Assembly: GCA_026122225.1 (NCBI GenBank)
Contig: JANEZZ010001505.1
Coordinates: 124,001-188,000, forward strand
From: Heloderma charlesbogerti
Taxonomy: Eukaryota; Chordata; Lepidosauria; Squamata; Helodermatidae
Reading direction: 5' to 3'
DNA length: 64,000 nt
The position numbers and the translations under genes were made by a program. Under the pieces are notes generated by a model, which searched no databases, had not been told where the DNA came from, and saw only the letters and a list, made by a program, of their open reading frames with translations. Below are positions 31,795-42,480 of this stretch, piece after piece. How positions within the stretch are numbered: position 1 is the first letter of the stretch; the number at the start of each line of letters is the position of its first letter.

Positions 31795-32150
31795 ATCCCT
31801 GGTGGGGAATAAGGAAAGGGCCTTCTCAGTGGTGGCACCACAACTCCAGTATGCTCTCCCAGTATGCTCTCCGCAGGGAGGCTTCCCTGGCCTTGCTGTC
31901 ATTTCAACACCAGGCCCTTTTAATTTTCTCAGATATTTTATCTGCTTGTTTTTTCTCCTGTGTTCAGTCTTTATGCTGCTCTTTCATTTCTTGCTTTGAT
32001 TTTATAGCTGTTACTCTTTTATTGTATGTACATGTTATGTCTTTTTTTTTTTCTTTTTGTGTGTTGTTGTTTTTTATGTTTCACTGTAAGCCACGCCAAG
32101 AAATTTTTTGAAGGGCAGGTTACGAAGACTCTAAATACATATATCAATAA
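31795..32150 (+). mobile_element. L2-type LINE 3' end
   Basis: It has the typical closing wording AAGGCCTTCTCAGTGGTGGC-like near 31,820, GGGAGGCTTCCCTGGCC, then CACTGTAAGCCACGCCAAG and an AATACATATATCAATAAATG tail. It is 5'-truncated. Mirror at 55,363-55,718 on the minus strand. Confidence 0.6.
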
Positions 32151-32189
32151 ATGTAACCTAGAGGGGGACAATGTTTTTTTAAAAGAGCA

Positions 32190-32495
32190 GTAAGCAGCTT
32201 AAGAAAGGCAAGGCCCCCTCCCTCAGTGAGTCCACCTTCTCACTGCCATTGTCACCAGCTGCTATTGCTCCCCAGCCTCTTTCTCCTCATTCCTCCCACT
32301 TGCTTGCTTGACAGGCAGAGAGCCAGTGAGCATTTACTGCTACTCTTTCTCACACCACCCTTGTCTGGGCCAGAGCAAGAGGCAGGGGAACAAGCAGGTT
32401 GCCATGGTGAAGAGGAGGAGCAAGCCTGGGGGGCTCTTGTCATTGGGCCCCTCCTGGGGTGTGGGCCCTCGGCAGGTGCCCAAGCATGCCTACTC
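32190..32495. repeat. Three-copy interspersed repeat of unknown class, copy 3
   Basis: It shares ACTTGCTTGCTTGACAGGCAG and GGTGTGGGCCCTCGGCAGG with the other copies and ends next to a (GA)n tract at 32,501-32,517. Mirror at 55,018-55,323. Confidence 0.58.
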
Positions 32496-32517
32496 TTTGA
32501 GAGAGAGAGAGAGAGAG

Positions 32518-33111
32518 TTTTAATCACATATTTTCAATGTAATCAGTGAACACATACAAATATTCTAACAAATAACAAACATTACATAGGAAATTCAATT
32601 ATAGTCAATTGGGGATCACAAGAGTTTCAATGTATTAATAACCTTATATTTATCCACAGAAGTTCTTCGGGGGTTTAAGATTCAGTTGTAATTATCGAAA
32701 TTTATCTCTCCACCTCTGCCCATGACATGATGGTGGTTTTCTCTGGGAACTTTGTTTGTTGATAAGGTCTACGAACTTATATCAGATTGTATGGAAGGTG
32801 TCAAGGACTCTTTTTTTTGTCTTTGTGCCCTTATCTGTTTAGTCTTGATGACGGCCCTAACAACAACACATATGGGTCTCCCGCATCACATGCAGTTTGG
32901 CCCTTTAAACAAGGATTAGACATATTGATGGAGGATTGGTGGCTGATGGGTATTGGCCATGACAGCTAAACTGAACCTCCATGTACCGGGGGGTGGGGGA
33001 TATACCTGTGAATACCAGCTGTTGAGCGCTATTGTCTTTATGTCTTCACAGAGGTATCTTGCTGGCCACTTTTGACAAGAGTGCTGGACAAGGTAGTTCT
33101 TGCCCTAATGC
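32518..33111. other. Unannotated A+T-rich sequence
   Basis: There is no recognisable exon or named repeat. Confidence 0.4.
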
Positions 33112-33248
33112 AGGAGAGGGGAACATGCGGCCTTCCTGATGTGGTTTAGACTCCAACTCCCTTCAGCCCCAGCCAGCATGACTAATGGGCAGGGACGATG
33201 GGAGTTGTAGTCTAACAACACCTGGAGGGCCATAGGTTCTCCACACCT
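33112..33248. mobile_element. Foldback MITE (CCTCCAGATGT family), copy 4
   Basis: GAGGGGAACATGCGGCCTTC on the left pairs with CTGGAGGGCCATAGGTTCTCC on the right, enclosing CTCCAACTCCC and GGGAGTTGTAG. Mirror at 54,265-54,401. Confidence 0.6.
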
Positions 33249-33344
33249 GACCCAATCCAAGAAGGCTTCCCCCCTCCTTTTACAAAATTACTGAGTTTCA
33301 AAAGCAGGACAGGAAGGAGGAGAAAAGGCTCAGCCTTCACATGG

Positions 33345-33545
33345 TGACATTCAACATTATATGCCATTGTCATATACTGAGTTAGACCAGTGGCCCATCT
33401 AAGCGCAGTATTGTTGACACTGACTGGCAGCAGCTCTCCAGGGCTTCAGGCAGGAATTTTCCCAGCCCTACCTGGAGATGCTGGGGATTGAACCTGGGAC
33501 CGTCTGCATGCAAAAGACCTCAGCTCAAGGGCTTAGCCCCTCCCC
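33345..33545 (-). repeat. tRNA-derived SINE
   Basis: The best preserved member here. In reverse it carries a tRNA-like head with B-box GGTTCAATCCC (33,484-33,494) and body CCAGGTAGGGCTGGGAAAA. It is a retroposon, not a tRNA gene, because no acceptor stem or anticodon arm folds. Mirror at 53,968-54,168. Confidence 0.72.
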
Positions 33546-34410
33546 TAAATAACATTTGGTATTAACAAAACCATTTCATGGAAAACCCATTGCCTGTATC
33601 AGGTCAACATTTCAAAAATCAGTATAATTAAGGGTGAGAATGATTTTGAAAGATAGGCTTTCCTAAAAGAGTGCTCTCCAAAGACGTAGCTTGTTCTAGT
33701 TTGGCTTGAAGTTGCTCCTTGATGGCAAATACAAAATATTTCATAAAATCCTACAGGATATTTTGGAGCTGGGGGTTGGGAATACTTTAAGAATAATTAG
33801 TAAGCCCAAATCTTTTATAGTGTGTAACATTTTACCAAGCTTTTAAGGTTGGCGGAAATTTGTTTTTAAGCATAGTTCATTTTATGGGCTCCCTGCAGTG
33901 CACATTTTGGGAGGAAATAAATACATGTTTCTGTCTACATGCAGTGTGTGTGTGTGTGTGTGTGTTTGCTATATAAAAGTCTTTTTTTAGATAGAAAATC
34001 TTTTCTATGTAAAATGTCAGGGCCACAATTCTTGCAATTCTGCTGTGCAGCTCATTCATTTGTTTTATTTCATCAGTACCGTTGGAAACCTCACACAGGA
34101 GAAATGAACAAACCCAGCAAGTTGTACAGGGTTCATGATATACTTCAGTAGGCAGTGGTAAATGCAAGCAAAACAGCAGTATCTCATATGGTTAGCATCA
34201 AACAGACCTTGCGCTTTCTAAATTACACTTGTGTGGAACGTGCATGCTGAAACGCAAATCATCAGACTGGTAGGAGAGGGCAAGGAATGTGTCAGGTAAA
34301 TTAAATCTAGGGCTCTATGCAAGAAAGGATTGGCTGAAAACAGGGCCCATTTTCAATGGGTAACGTTAATTCTAAATATAATCTCTTTTCCAGTGTCTTC
34401 TACTGAAAAT
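33546..34410. other. Unannotated sequence with a (TG)n tract
   Basis: (TG)n at 33,944-33,965. No exon seen. Confidence 0.4.
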
Positions 34411-34751
34411 TAGAGATAGAAAATCAGTTTCTTTCAGTTTTTCATTTTTCCAGTCTAAGTTCATTTCATCCTGAATTTTGAGAACTTAAAAAAAAAGTTT
34501 GCATTAAAATCTGCACACATATTTGTGTGTGCACTTCTCCTAATACATGTAGTGTTCCTAACAGAATCCATATACACATTTTTGTATGCACTTCTCCTTA
34601 ATATACACATTTTTCTACACATTTTTTGATTGGAGAACTCCACTGCAAAATTTGGAAGAGGGCAAATTTCAAAGGATAACTGAGTTCCAGTCTGCATATT
34701 GGTTTGAAAATGTGAAAAAAGTGAACTGAACAAATTCCTCCTTCATCCGTA
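34411..34751. mobile_element. TAGRGAT-family MITE, diverged copy
   Basis: The ends are TAGAGATAGAA and CTTCATCCGTA, inverted at 8 of 11 bases. The flanks are CTGAAAAT and ATGAAAAT, 7 of 8 identical. The interior has CATACACATTTT-like repeats. Mirror at 52,762-53,102. Confidence 0.65.
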
Positions 34752-35383
34752 ATGAAAATACAGAAATTACCTTCAGTTCAAGAGCTCCGAGGTATTTAGA
34801 GAGTCAAGGTAGAAATAAATATATCAAAGGAAATAGGAACATTCCAATAAATGCTACAAGTTGTACAAAATACCTTGAAATGTGTACCTTACTAAACCAA
34901 ATACTATACTGCCAAAGGCCACTGAAGTCTCAGTGAACAGAAGGGCCAAAAGAAAAATAAACAACAAACTTGTCTGTGCATGAAGCGATCCCAGCAGAGT
35001 GTGCTCTAAAAATCGGAAAAACTGGAAGTGAGATCTGGGAAACTTTCAGGAAATGTCAACACTTGAGAAATCTAGAAAACTAATGAAATGTCATGCGTAC
35101 AATTTGATATTAAAGCTTTTTTTTCTTTTTTCACCAGTAGGTGGCGGACGATGCCCATTACAATATATGCATCTCTTAATTTTCAATAATTATTTCAATT
35201 TAGTTCCATCAACGCTTCACTCTCTCCTTTCAAATTATTTTGGTTTTCCCCCCTCATTTCTGTTTGTTTGTTTCCTAAATGCAATGTTGTCCACCAGAAA
35301 TTCTGAAAAAAGCAGTAATGGAATGTTTTACTACATACATAGCATGTACGTTGACTAAAAAGCAATTTGCTGTAACTATAAGG
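34752..35383. other. Unannotated A+T-rich sequence
   Basis: There is no exon or nameable repeat. The 101-codon frame at 35,053 has no domain. Confidence 0.4.
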
Positions 35384-35745
35384 CAGAGGTAAGGAACCTC
35401 TTTGAACCCCAAGGCTGAATTCCATTCAGAGAAGCTCTCAGGGGCCACGTTACAGTGGTGAGCGGGGCCCAAGACGAGACGGGCAGGGCCAAAAATATGA
35501 AACATACCAGCATATTTTAGCTTAAACCTCTTACTACCAACAACTTGAGTCTTAGGCAAGGCAATTCAACCTTTTAGATTGGGGAAAAGACTGCACAAAA
35601 GCCAGAAACCACCAAATGATTGGTGGTTGGTGGAAAGGGGGTGGGGCCAGGGGAGGGGGCATGGCCTTGTGGGGGACACCGGAGAGCCAGTTTGGGACCC
35701 CAGAGGGCCAGATTTTGCCCCTAGGCCTCAGGTTCTGCACCCCTG
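35384..35745. mobile_element. hAT-type MITE with CAGAGGT/CACCCCTG ends
   Basis: The left end reads CAGAGGTAAGGAACC and the right end GGTTCTGCACCCCTG, an inverted match. The 8-bp flanks are CTATAAGG and CTATAGAG. Mirror at 51,768-52,129. Confidence 0.65.
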
Positions 35746-36077
35746 CTATAGAGAGATAGTGACTGATCGACAGAAGCAGAAAGAGATTTTTTTTCTTAAT
35801 TTTACAAATAGTTCCTAACATTTATTGTGGGTGACATGAAAGGGCAATGTTTGCTATTGATTTTTGTTGTTATTTTATTTATGGTCACAGGTAATTTAAA
35901 GAATGCTTACTGTAATGAATAGAAAATATCTTATTGTAAACTAAAACATAAAAAATCATCATACATTTCATCGCATTTATAGAAATAACATTTCTTTAAA
36001 CATTTCCTGATGAAATGCCACTCATTAGGAGGAATACTTTACGGCATGCATGCTTTTCTTAACAAACTATGTATTAC

Positions 36078-36505
36078 GGGAGCAATCCTATGTGGATTGA
36101 CGGTCGCTTCTGACCCCGGGGGCGACCACCTATCTAGTGCAGGGCAGGAGGAGTGGTGAGCAGAGGATCTCCTCCTTGCCTCCCTCGCCCGGATGTTGCA
36201 GCTGATTTCGGCTGTCTAGCTGTGGGACCTCAGGCCACAGAAAGCAGCAGCTGGACGACACATAGGATGTGTCGTACTGGCATTTCTAACCTCCCTGCCC
36301 TGGCCCGCCCCCTGGAATGCCCCGTTTTCGCTGCTCCGCACTGCTCTTCCGAGTGCGGAGTGCATGGCTGATCAGTGCTGCCTATGAAGCGGTGCAGGAG
36401 GGGGTGGAGGGTCGATTCTCCGAGAACCACCCTTGGAGCGCAGGCTCCGAGCTGACCTATCCTACGGCCGTCTAGCCACTGACTAGCCGCCATAGGATTG
36501 CGCCC
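36078..36505. mobile_element. DNA transposon with GGGnGCAATCCTATG ends
   Basis: The left end GGGAGCAATCCTATG and the right end CATAGGATTGCGCCC are inverted repeats, 14 of 15 bases. The interior has an internal palindrome around ACGACACATAGGATGTGTCGT. A three-base flank TAC/TAA is suggestive only. Mirror at 51,008-51,435. Confidence 0.6.
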
Positions 36506-37427
36506 TAAGTTGATAAGGTATGAGATGGAGCAGGACAAAACATTAAAACAGGCGTCCACAACCTTTTTGGGTCGCTGGACACATTTGAGAGTGTCATGGG
36601 TGCTCTCACAAATACGCTTGCCCATTCATAAAATGACTACCATGGTGGGCGTGGCCAGCTAATCACACAACACTCATTTCCCAGAAGGTCAACTGGTGAG
36701 ACTAAAAGAAACTTAACCTGCCCAAGACCCCAAATACACGGCAGAGGTGGGGTCTGAGCTCCAGAGCACAAAACCACTCTTTGGAACCCAAATGAAGATG
36801 GCATTGAAGGACAGCACTTCACTTTGCAGCATGTCAGCCCTCCAGCTAAAAAAATAAATATAACCCCCCCTTAAGAAATAAAATGATATTCTGCAGGGGC
36901 AGGGAGGCTGGAGGGCGCCAAGAGAGTATGGGCATCACGTTGGAGACTGCAGCATTTAGAACATCTTACCATTAGCACACAGCACAGTTTGTGACTGAGG
37001 ATGATCCCAGACAGTAAGTTACACCCAATTATATAAAACAGATCTGCCATAAAATCAGTAGCGTCTTTAGAAAATCATTTAGTGTGGGGTTTTTGGTACC
37101 CAGTGGTGTAGTGGAGGAGAACACAGGGGAGTGGAGCTCCAGGACTTCATGCAGCACAAGAGCAATGGCATCATCCGTTGGAGTGCCAGAGTAATGAACA
37201 GGCTCTCCTTGCTCGGGCACGTGAATGAGCTGACAGCAGGCTTTCAAGATTTGCTATTTTTTGTAACATATTACCAAGACAGAAGATGAAGAAAATAATC
37301 AAGCAGAGGATAAATACTGCCCCCCCACACACACACACTTTTATTTGATGGAGTTCCCACTTCACACTAGCTGTTTAATGGTAACACTTCTTTGCAAGAC
37401 AGTTTGCATTTCTAATTAAAAGCTAAT
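36506..37427. other. Unannotated sequence
   Basis: I see no exon. A CAGTGGTGTAGTGGAGG string at 37,101 resembles an end of element X, but the rest is not similar. Confidence 0.4.
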
Positions 37428-37561
37428 GGGCAGTATCCAATGTTAGACTTACTTAGAGTAGATTCACAGAAATGAATGAGACATAAGTTAATCACAACTA
37501 ACTTACATCCCATTCATTTCAATGGGTCTACTCTATGTAGGACTAACATTGGACGCCACCC
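37428..37561. mobile_element. 134-bp foldback MITE
   Basis: GGGCAGTATCCAATGTTAG on the left pairs with CTAACATTGGACGCCACCC on the right. Inner arms AGTAGATTCACAGAAATGAATG and CATTCATTTCAATGGGTCTACT also pair. Mirror at 49,952-50,085. Confidence 0.75.
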
Positions 37562-37792
37562 AGTGTTTCCATTTCAGCTGCCTGAAGAACTTTTGTTAAA
37601 AATCAGTGTTGTTTTACAAACTGAACCTATGAGGTCTGCAGTCTATGCCCTGCGTTAAAGGAAGCGTACTCCCTGGGAGCTATGCACAGGATTGCAGCCA
37701 TGCCCTGCAAACTTAACTGTAAGATTTTATTAGTGGTTTGGATGCCTGTGTTCTATGATGGGTTTTTAAGCAGTGTTCGCTCCTTAGAGTAT

Positions 37793-37922
37793 ACATCATG
37801 GGTGGGAAACCTGTGGCTTTCCAGATATTTTGGCCTACAACTCCCATCATCCCTCATCATTGGCAATGATGGCTAGGGCTGATGGGAATTGTAGGTCAAA
37901 ACATCTCAAGGGCCACAAGTTG
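37793..37922. mobile_element. Foldback MITE (CCTCCAGATGT family), copy 5
   Basis: GGGAAACCTGTGGCTTTCCAG on the left pairs with the ACATCTCAAGGGCCACAAG side on the right, enclosing CAACTCCCATCATCCC. Mirror at 49,591-49,720. Confidence 0.6.
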
Positions 37923-37934
37923 CCCTTGAAAATA

Positions 37935-37984
37935 TACACACACGTGTGTGTGTGTGTGTGTGTGTAGAGCAAGCGAAAGACAGA

Positions 37985-38029
<45 letters not shown>

Positions 38030-38165
38030 AGAAAGACTAACAACAGAGTATTAAAAATAAATATTTCAAGTTAAACATTTACTTTAAGACCGATGGCATC
38101 CACAGTGGATCCAGATCCTCCTTGTTGCTTTGCTGTTGTGCTGCTTTATACCCCTACCTGCCAGC

Positions 38166-38194
<29 letters not shown>
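37935..38194. repeat. Microsatellite cluster
   Basis: Three tracts: an ACACACAC/GTGTGTGT palindromic tract at 37,935-37,965, (AT)20 at 37,987-38,026 and (TG)14 at 38,166-38,194. Each has the same length in the mirror arm (49,319-49,578). Confidence 0.93.
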
Positions 38195-38196
<2 letters not shown>

Positions 38197-39213
38197 CACG
38201 GCATTCTACTTTTAAAAGCATACAGTAACATGGTCAATGCATGCACTGTATGGGATGCTGTTGTGAAAGCTCAACCATTCCTCCCATGTCCAATTTTAGA
38301 AACCTGAATGAACACTATGGGTAGAGACACTGGGTGGTAACAGACAACCATTTAACCAAACATTTATAGCAAATACATGGCTAAATTCTCCATACCACTG
38401 GGCAGGATGATACAGAATAGGTGTGGGCAGACTTCAAGCTTGCAGCATCTATTTTGTTTTTTTTTACTAGAACCCTAAGATCTACCAGCCAGAAGACATA
38501 TGCTTAGAATTAAAGAATTTGTTCTGAGTAGCAGAGCTGAACGGAGCTCACAATCCTTCCACGGAAAAATCCACTCCTGTTTATTATTTATGTATTTATT
38601 TGCACCCTGCCCTTCTACCAAAAAATGGCACTCCAGACAGCTTACAGAAACAATTAAAGACCCCTTCATTTCATCAGTATAACTTAGGGTGGTAGGGGAG
38701 TTCTTTTGTTGCTGCTAATGTTAAACAATTGGGAGTCTTAAATCCTTGTGGTTCTACTGCAAAGCACCTACCAACAGATTCAGAGCTACCTTCTGTCCAC
38801 CCCTTATACAGATGACCAAAATAAGAAAGGGTAGAGCGCTTGTCCACTTGGACTGGGTGCTACTCCTTCCTGCCAAGTGCATGGCAACTTCACTCATTAT
38901 AAAAAGAGAATGGGATTGTTGGAAAGGACTGTTGTAATCAGGTACTACTGTGCTTTTGATAAGGCTATAAAAATCTTGCTTGCTGAAAATAAGGTGAAGT
39001 CCAAGCGGTCGGGGCAACGGTGCATGCAAGCTTTCCCCAGCCGGGCAGCAGGTAGAGTATTTATCTAGAAGCCGCCTCATTTGGGGTAGCTTTGCCTGGA
39101 CTGCACCTTCCCCCATTGGGGAGGACTGGACAGCACAGGTGAAACAGACCTGGTGGACGTGCCGGCTGGAGCGTCAGCCAGCATACAGGCCAAGGACCAG
39201 ATGATGTCAGGGG
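38195..39213. other. Unannotated sequence with a LINE-like piece
   Basis: 38,578-38,665 resembles a reversed LINE tail (TTATTTGCACCCTGCCC, CAGACAGCTTACAG). No exon is recognised elsewhere. Confidence 0.4.
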
Positions 39214-40142
39214 TAGGGATGGCGGAGAATTTCTCCCCGAAACTTCGGGGGGCCGAGCGCCGTGTTCGGCCCCCCAAACAAGTTTCGGGGAGAAATCCTC
39301 CACACACCCCCACACCCCACACCCCCCCCGGGACGGGACTTACCTTCCCTGAATGTCCCTCCCGGCGGCGGGTCCGGCTGGCGGTTCGTCGGGTGTTCGA
39401 GCGGGGCAGGAGCGGCAGCCGGTCTTTCGACCGGCTGCCGCCCCCGCCATTGCAATAAAAGAAAAAAAAAAAATCCCCTGATAGGCTACGTGACGATTCA
39501 CGTAGCCTATCACGGCTAGATTTGCAAAGTCAGCCGTGATAGGCTACGTCAATCATCACGTAGCCTATCATGGGTGACTTAAAAAAAAAAAAAAAAAGTG
39601 TGTACGGATAATGGCGGCCCCCATAGGGAGTCGCCATTCCCATTCCTTATTTGGTCGCTGTAGTCTACGTAAATGTTTACGTAGACTACGGCGAAAATAA
39701 GGGCAACGCTATTTGCGTTGCCCTTATTTTCGCCGTAGTCTACGTAAACATTTACGTAGACTACAGCAACTAAATAAGGAACGCGAATGGCGGCTCCCTA
39801 TGGGGGCCGCCATTCGCGTACGCGCTTTTTTTTTTTTTTAAAGTCACCTGTGATAGGCTACGTGACGATTCACGTAGCCTGTCACGGCTGACTTTGCAGA
39901 TCTAGCCGTGATAGGCTACGTGAATCGTCACGTAGCCTACCAGGGGGCGTGTTTTGTTTTTTTTTTTAACTTTCGCGTTCGCGGCCGGGCGAGGCGGCAA
40001 GCCTCCCCCCCGGCCTGAATTTTGGCCGGGCAAGGCGGGAAGCCTCCCCCCCCGGCCTGAACTTCGCAGGGGGAGCAGTGAAGCGCTCCCCCCCACCGCG
40101 AACAAGCTGCGAGAAAAGGTAAGTGACTTTCGTCCACCCCTA
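39214..40142. mobile_element. Palindromic hAT-type element, copy 2
   Basis: A 929-bp element with ends TAGGGATGG and CCACCCCTA and a perfect 8-bp duplication, GTCAGGGG (39,206-39,213 and 40,143-40,150). Its middle, about 39,476-39,948, is one large palindrome centred at 39,712. The inner 53 bp of each half pair perfectly (39,657-39,709 with 39,715-39,767). The outer parts are about 85-90% complementary. Smaller perfect hairpins sit inside the stems, for example TGATAGGCTACGTGA around 39,480-39,513. Outward GTAAGT donors lie near 39,343 (minus) and 40,119 (plus). It has no transposase. Mirror at 47,371-48,299. Confidence 0.9.
39657..39767. repeat. 53-bp perfect inverted repeat with 5-base loop
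   Basis: The right stem begins GCGTTGCCCTTATTTTCGCC and the left stem is its exact complement over 53 bases. The loop is TATTT. Each stem arm contains a smaller palindrome, GTAGTCTACGTAAA with TTTACGTAGACTAC. It would extrude readily as a cruciform or form a stable RNA hairpin. Mirror at 47,746-47,856. Confidence 0.93.
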
Positions 40143-40249
40143 GTCAGGGGACATGGCCATTAATGTCATCCAGCCTGCTGGGAGCCAGATGGGGGCAATT
40201 CCCCCCCGCCCCCAAAGAACCTCCCCATCCCTGCAGTAGAGAGAGATTT

Positions 40250-40430
40250 GTGTGGTGTAGTGGGAAGAGATGGACCAGGGAGACCAAAATTTGCACCCCT
40301 GCTCAGCCATGAATCTCACTGGGTAATGTTGGGCCAATCACTCTATAGATAACTAGGTTGTTGTGATGATAATCTTATGTATGCCTCTCTGTGTTCCTTG
40401 CAGAAAGGTAAAGTACAAATGTAATAAATT
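40250..40430 (+). repeat. SINE with tRNA-like head
   Basis: It opens TGTGGTGTAGTGGGAAGAG and continues TCAGCCATGAATCTCACTGGG and TTGTTGTGATGATAA to an AATGTAATAAAT tail. Mirror at 47,083-47,263. Confidence 0.6.
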
Positions 40431-40460
40431 TTGCACATGCGATGATGATGATGATGATAT

Positions 40461-40608
40461 CATTTTTATCTCACCTGTCTTCCATGATGGAACTCAAGGT
40501 GGCTACATGGGATCCCTAGGTGGTCTCCCCTCCAAGCACTGACCATGCCCAGACCTGCTTAGTTTCAACAAGGTGGCTACTTCATGTGCTTTCAGGCCAC
40601 ACCCTAGG
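40461..40608 (-). repeat. 5S rRNA-derived SINE
   Basis: On the minus strand the segment 40,569-40,511 reads CTAAGCAGGTCTGGGCATGG, then AGTGCTTGGAGGGGAGACCACC. This is the internal control region of vertebrate 5S rRNA (A box, intermediate element, C box) with substitutions. Flanking non-5S sequence shows it is a SINE3-type retroposon, not a 5S gene. An (ATG)n tract adjoins it at 40,440-40,457. Mirror at 46,905-47,052 on the plus strand. Confidence 0.72.
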
Positions 40609-40647
40609 ATCAATGAGAATCCTTGATGCAGCGGGGATCATCTGCCA

Positions 40648-40787
40648 GTAGAACAGGGCTGGGACATCTGTGACCATCCAGATGTTTCTAGGCTCCAATT
40701 ACCATCAGCCCTGGCAGCCTGGCCAATGGGATGAAAGTAGTAGTTCATCAACACCTGGAGGGCCACAGGTACCCCAGCCCTGCAGCA
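40648..40787. mobile_element. Foldback MITE (CCTCCAGATGT family), copy 6
   Basis: CAGGGCTGGGACATCTGTGACC on the left pairs with GGAGGGCCACAGGTACCCCAG on the right. Mirror at 46,726-46,865. Confidence 0.55.
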
Positions 40788-42179
40788 GCAGAAGTTAGCG
40801 AATGTATCACACAGCGTTAGTATTAAAAATGAACAGTCCCCAAATCTGATGGATTATACTCTTTCCAGTGATAATTTGTTTTTTGTCTTTTCTTGTTTCC
40901 AGCAGTATTTTTTGTTACTATTATTCTTGAGGAATCACCCTCCGAAGTGGCCAAATGAGGTGTTATTGGATGTCATTGTCATGACTGTAAATCCAGTAAA
41001 GATTTCGCAAGAGAGTGAGTGGGAAGAGGGTGGATGGTTAAATTAGATATGGGTACTGCTGTTCTTCCTGTAAAATCTAATAGGGCAAAAATTGTGCAGC
41101 ATGGCATTTCCCACTGCAATATCCCCCTTGAATTTCCTTTTACCTATCTAAAAATAAGCCCTAAAACATTCCACATTGGAACGATCTAGGCCTGCTTCTG
41201 TGATGTGTGAAAAATTCCAGGCAGGTTTGGTTAAAGGAGAGTGCTCCTAATCTCTTAGTAGCGTAGCCTGGATTTTACTTCTCCAGTTGTCAGAAATAAA
41301 ATGAAGCAACATGTTGTAAATAAACAAGAAAGGGAGATAGGAGGGGCTGCTGCCAGTCAGTTTTAATCTAACTAAGCCCCCAAATTGCATACTCAGCTAT
41401 TAAAACGTCGTGAAGCAGTGAGTCCTTTGTGCCAGCGGCAAAGCGATACTAAGGCTGCTAACGCTAAAGAACGCTAACAATATTTAACACTAACGGTGTG
41501 ACTAAGGCAGTTGAATGTGAGATGCAGGTTGCTGCTCCACACGCAGTTGCCAAAGTAGAGCTGGAAAACATGACTTCACTGGAGCAATACCCTTGGTGCG
41601 GACAGAGAATAACTGAGCCACATGTCCCGATATCCGTCGGTCTGGCGCCACTATTTTTAAAAGCTATTTGTAGAACTATTAGCATCCATATATTTCTAGC
41701 GTTATTTTTGGTCTTCGAGATGTAGTCCTCTTCTTCTTTTTTTCTTTTTTGGTAGCAGTGTAAGGAAAAATACAAATTCCCCTCCCAAAAGTAATAAAAA
41801 TGGAAATGGCACCACTGGCTCATTTCAAGAATTTATTTTCGGTCACTCGAAGTTCTGATTCTTTCCAAGTATGAGTAAGGAATGGGTTTGTAAACACACG
41901 AGCTGATTTTGATTGAGCATGACACACAACACTGACCTCTGCCAGTGGCTGGCAAATAGACACACATACGTGGGGCGGGGGGGCATGATGTTCAAAGCTA
42001 AGGGGAGATAAATTAAGTCCTTCTCCCAGGTCTCCAGGGCTCTATTTGACTTCCAAGACTTCCCCCTGCCATGCCTAAATCATTTCCTGGTTTCTCTGGT
42101 GGCAGGGGCAGCCTTAGGCACTTCAGTCTGTCCCTCACACACTCTCTCCTCTCCTGTCCACGGGGAACAATTCAGTGAA
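40788..42179. other. Unannotated sequence
   Basis: No exon or named repeat is recognised. A 119-codon minus-strand frame (41,464-41,823) shows no family similarity. Confidence 0.4.
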
Positions 42180-42480
42180 GCCCTGTCAGGTTAAGGGACA
42201 GATCACAGAGACCCCATGTAGGCTGTATGCACTGTTTCAAAGTTGGTGTACTGCACCCCACGGACTCACACAGGCTCTGACTTCCAAACAACCCTAAGTT
42301 TTATTTAAACAAAACCTTTTCACTTTTCTCTCAGGCAGTGGCCTCTCTCTCCTCAGGCCAGAAGCTCTCAGCCACTTCCTGGTTCCTCCCAGGAAGTACA
42401 ACCCACTCGGGCCAAACTCACTTAGGCCAATTCTTTCAGACTGTTACACACAATGGAACATAGTTAAGAGTACCAGGCTC
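42180..42480 (-). mobile_element. Probable LTR or LTR-like repeat
   Basis: On the minus strand it has an AATAAAACT signal (near 42,300) followed about 120 bases later by an end reading CCTTAACCTGACA, which is LTR-like. The 5' boundary and a target duplication could not be found. Mirror at 45,033-45,333. Confidence 0.4.

Noticed and set aside
33345..33545. tRNA gene
   Set aside because: It has a B-box-like string but no foldable acceptor and anticodon arms. It belongs to a dispersed SINE family.
37101..37250. Third copy of element X
   Set aside because: Only the first ~17 bases match the X end. The downstream sequence is unrelated.
40511..40569. Functional 5S rRNA gene
   Set aside because: Only the promoter-like core is 5S-like. 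The gene ends are missing and the flanks are SINE sequence.
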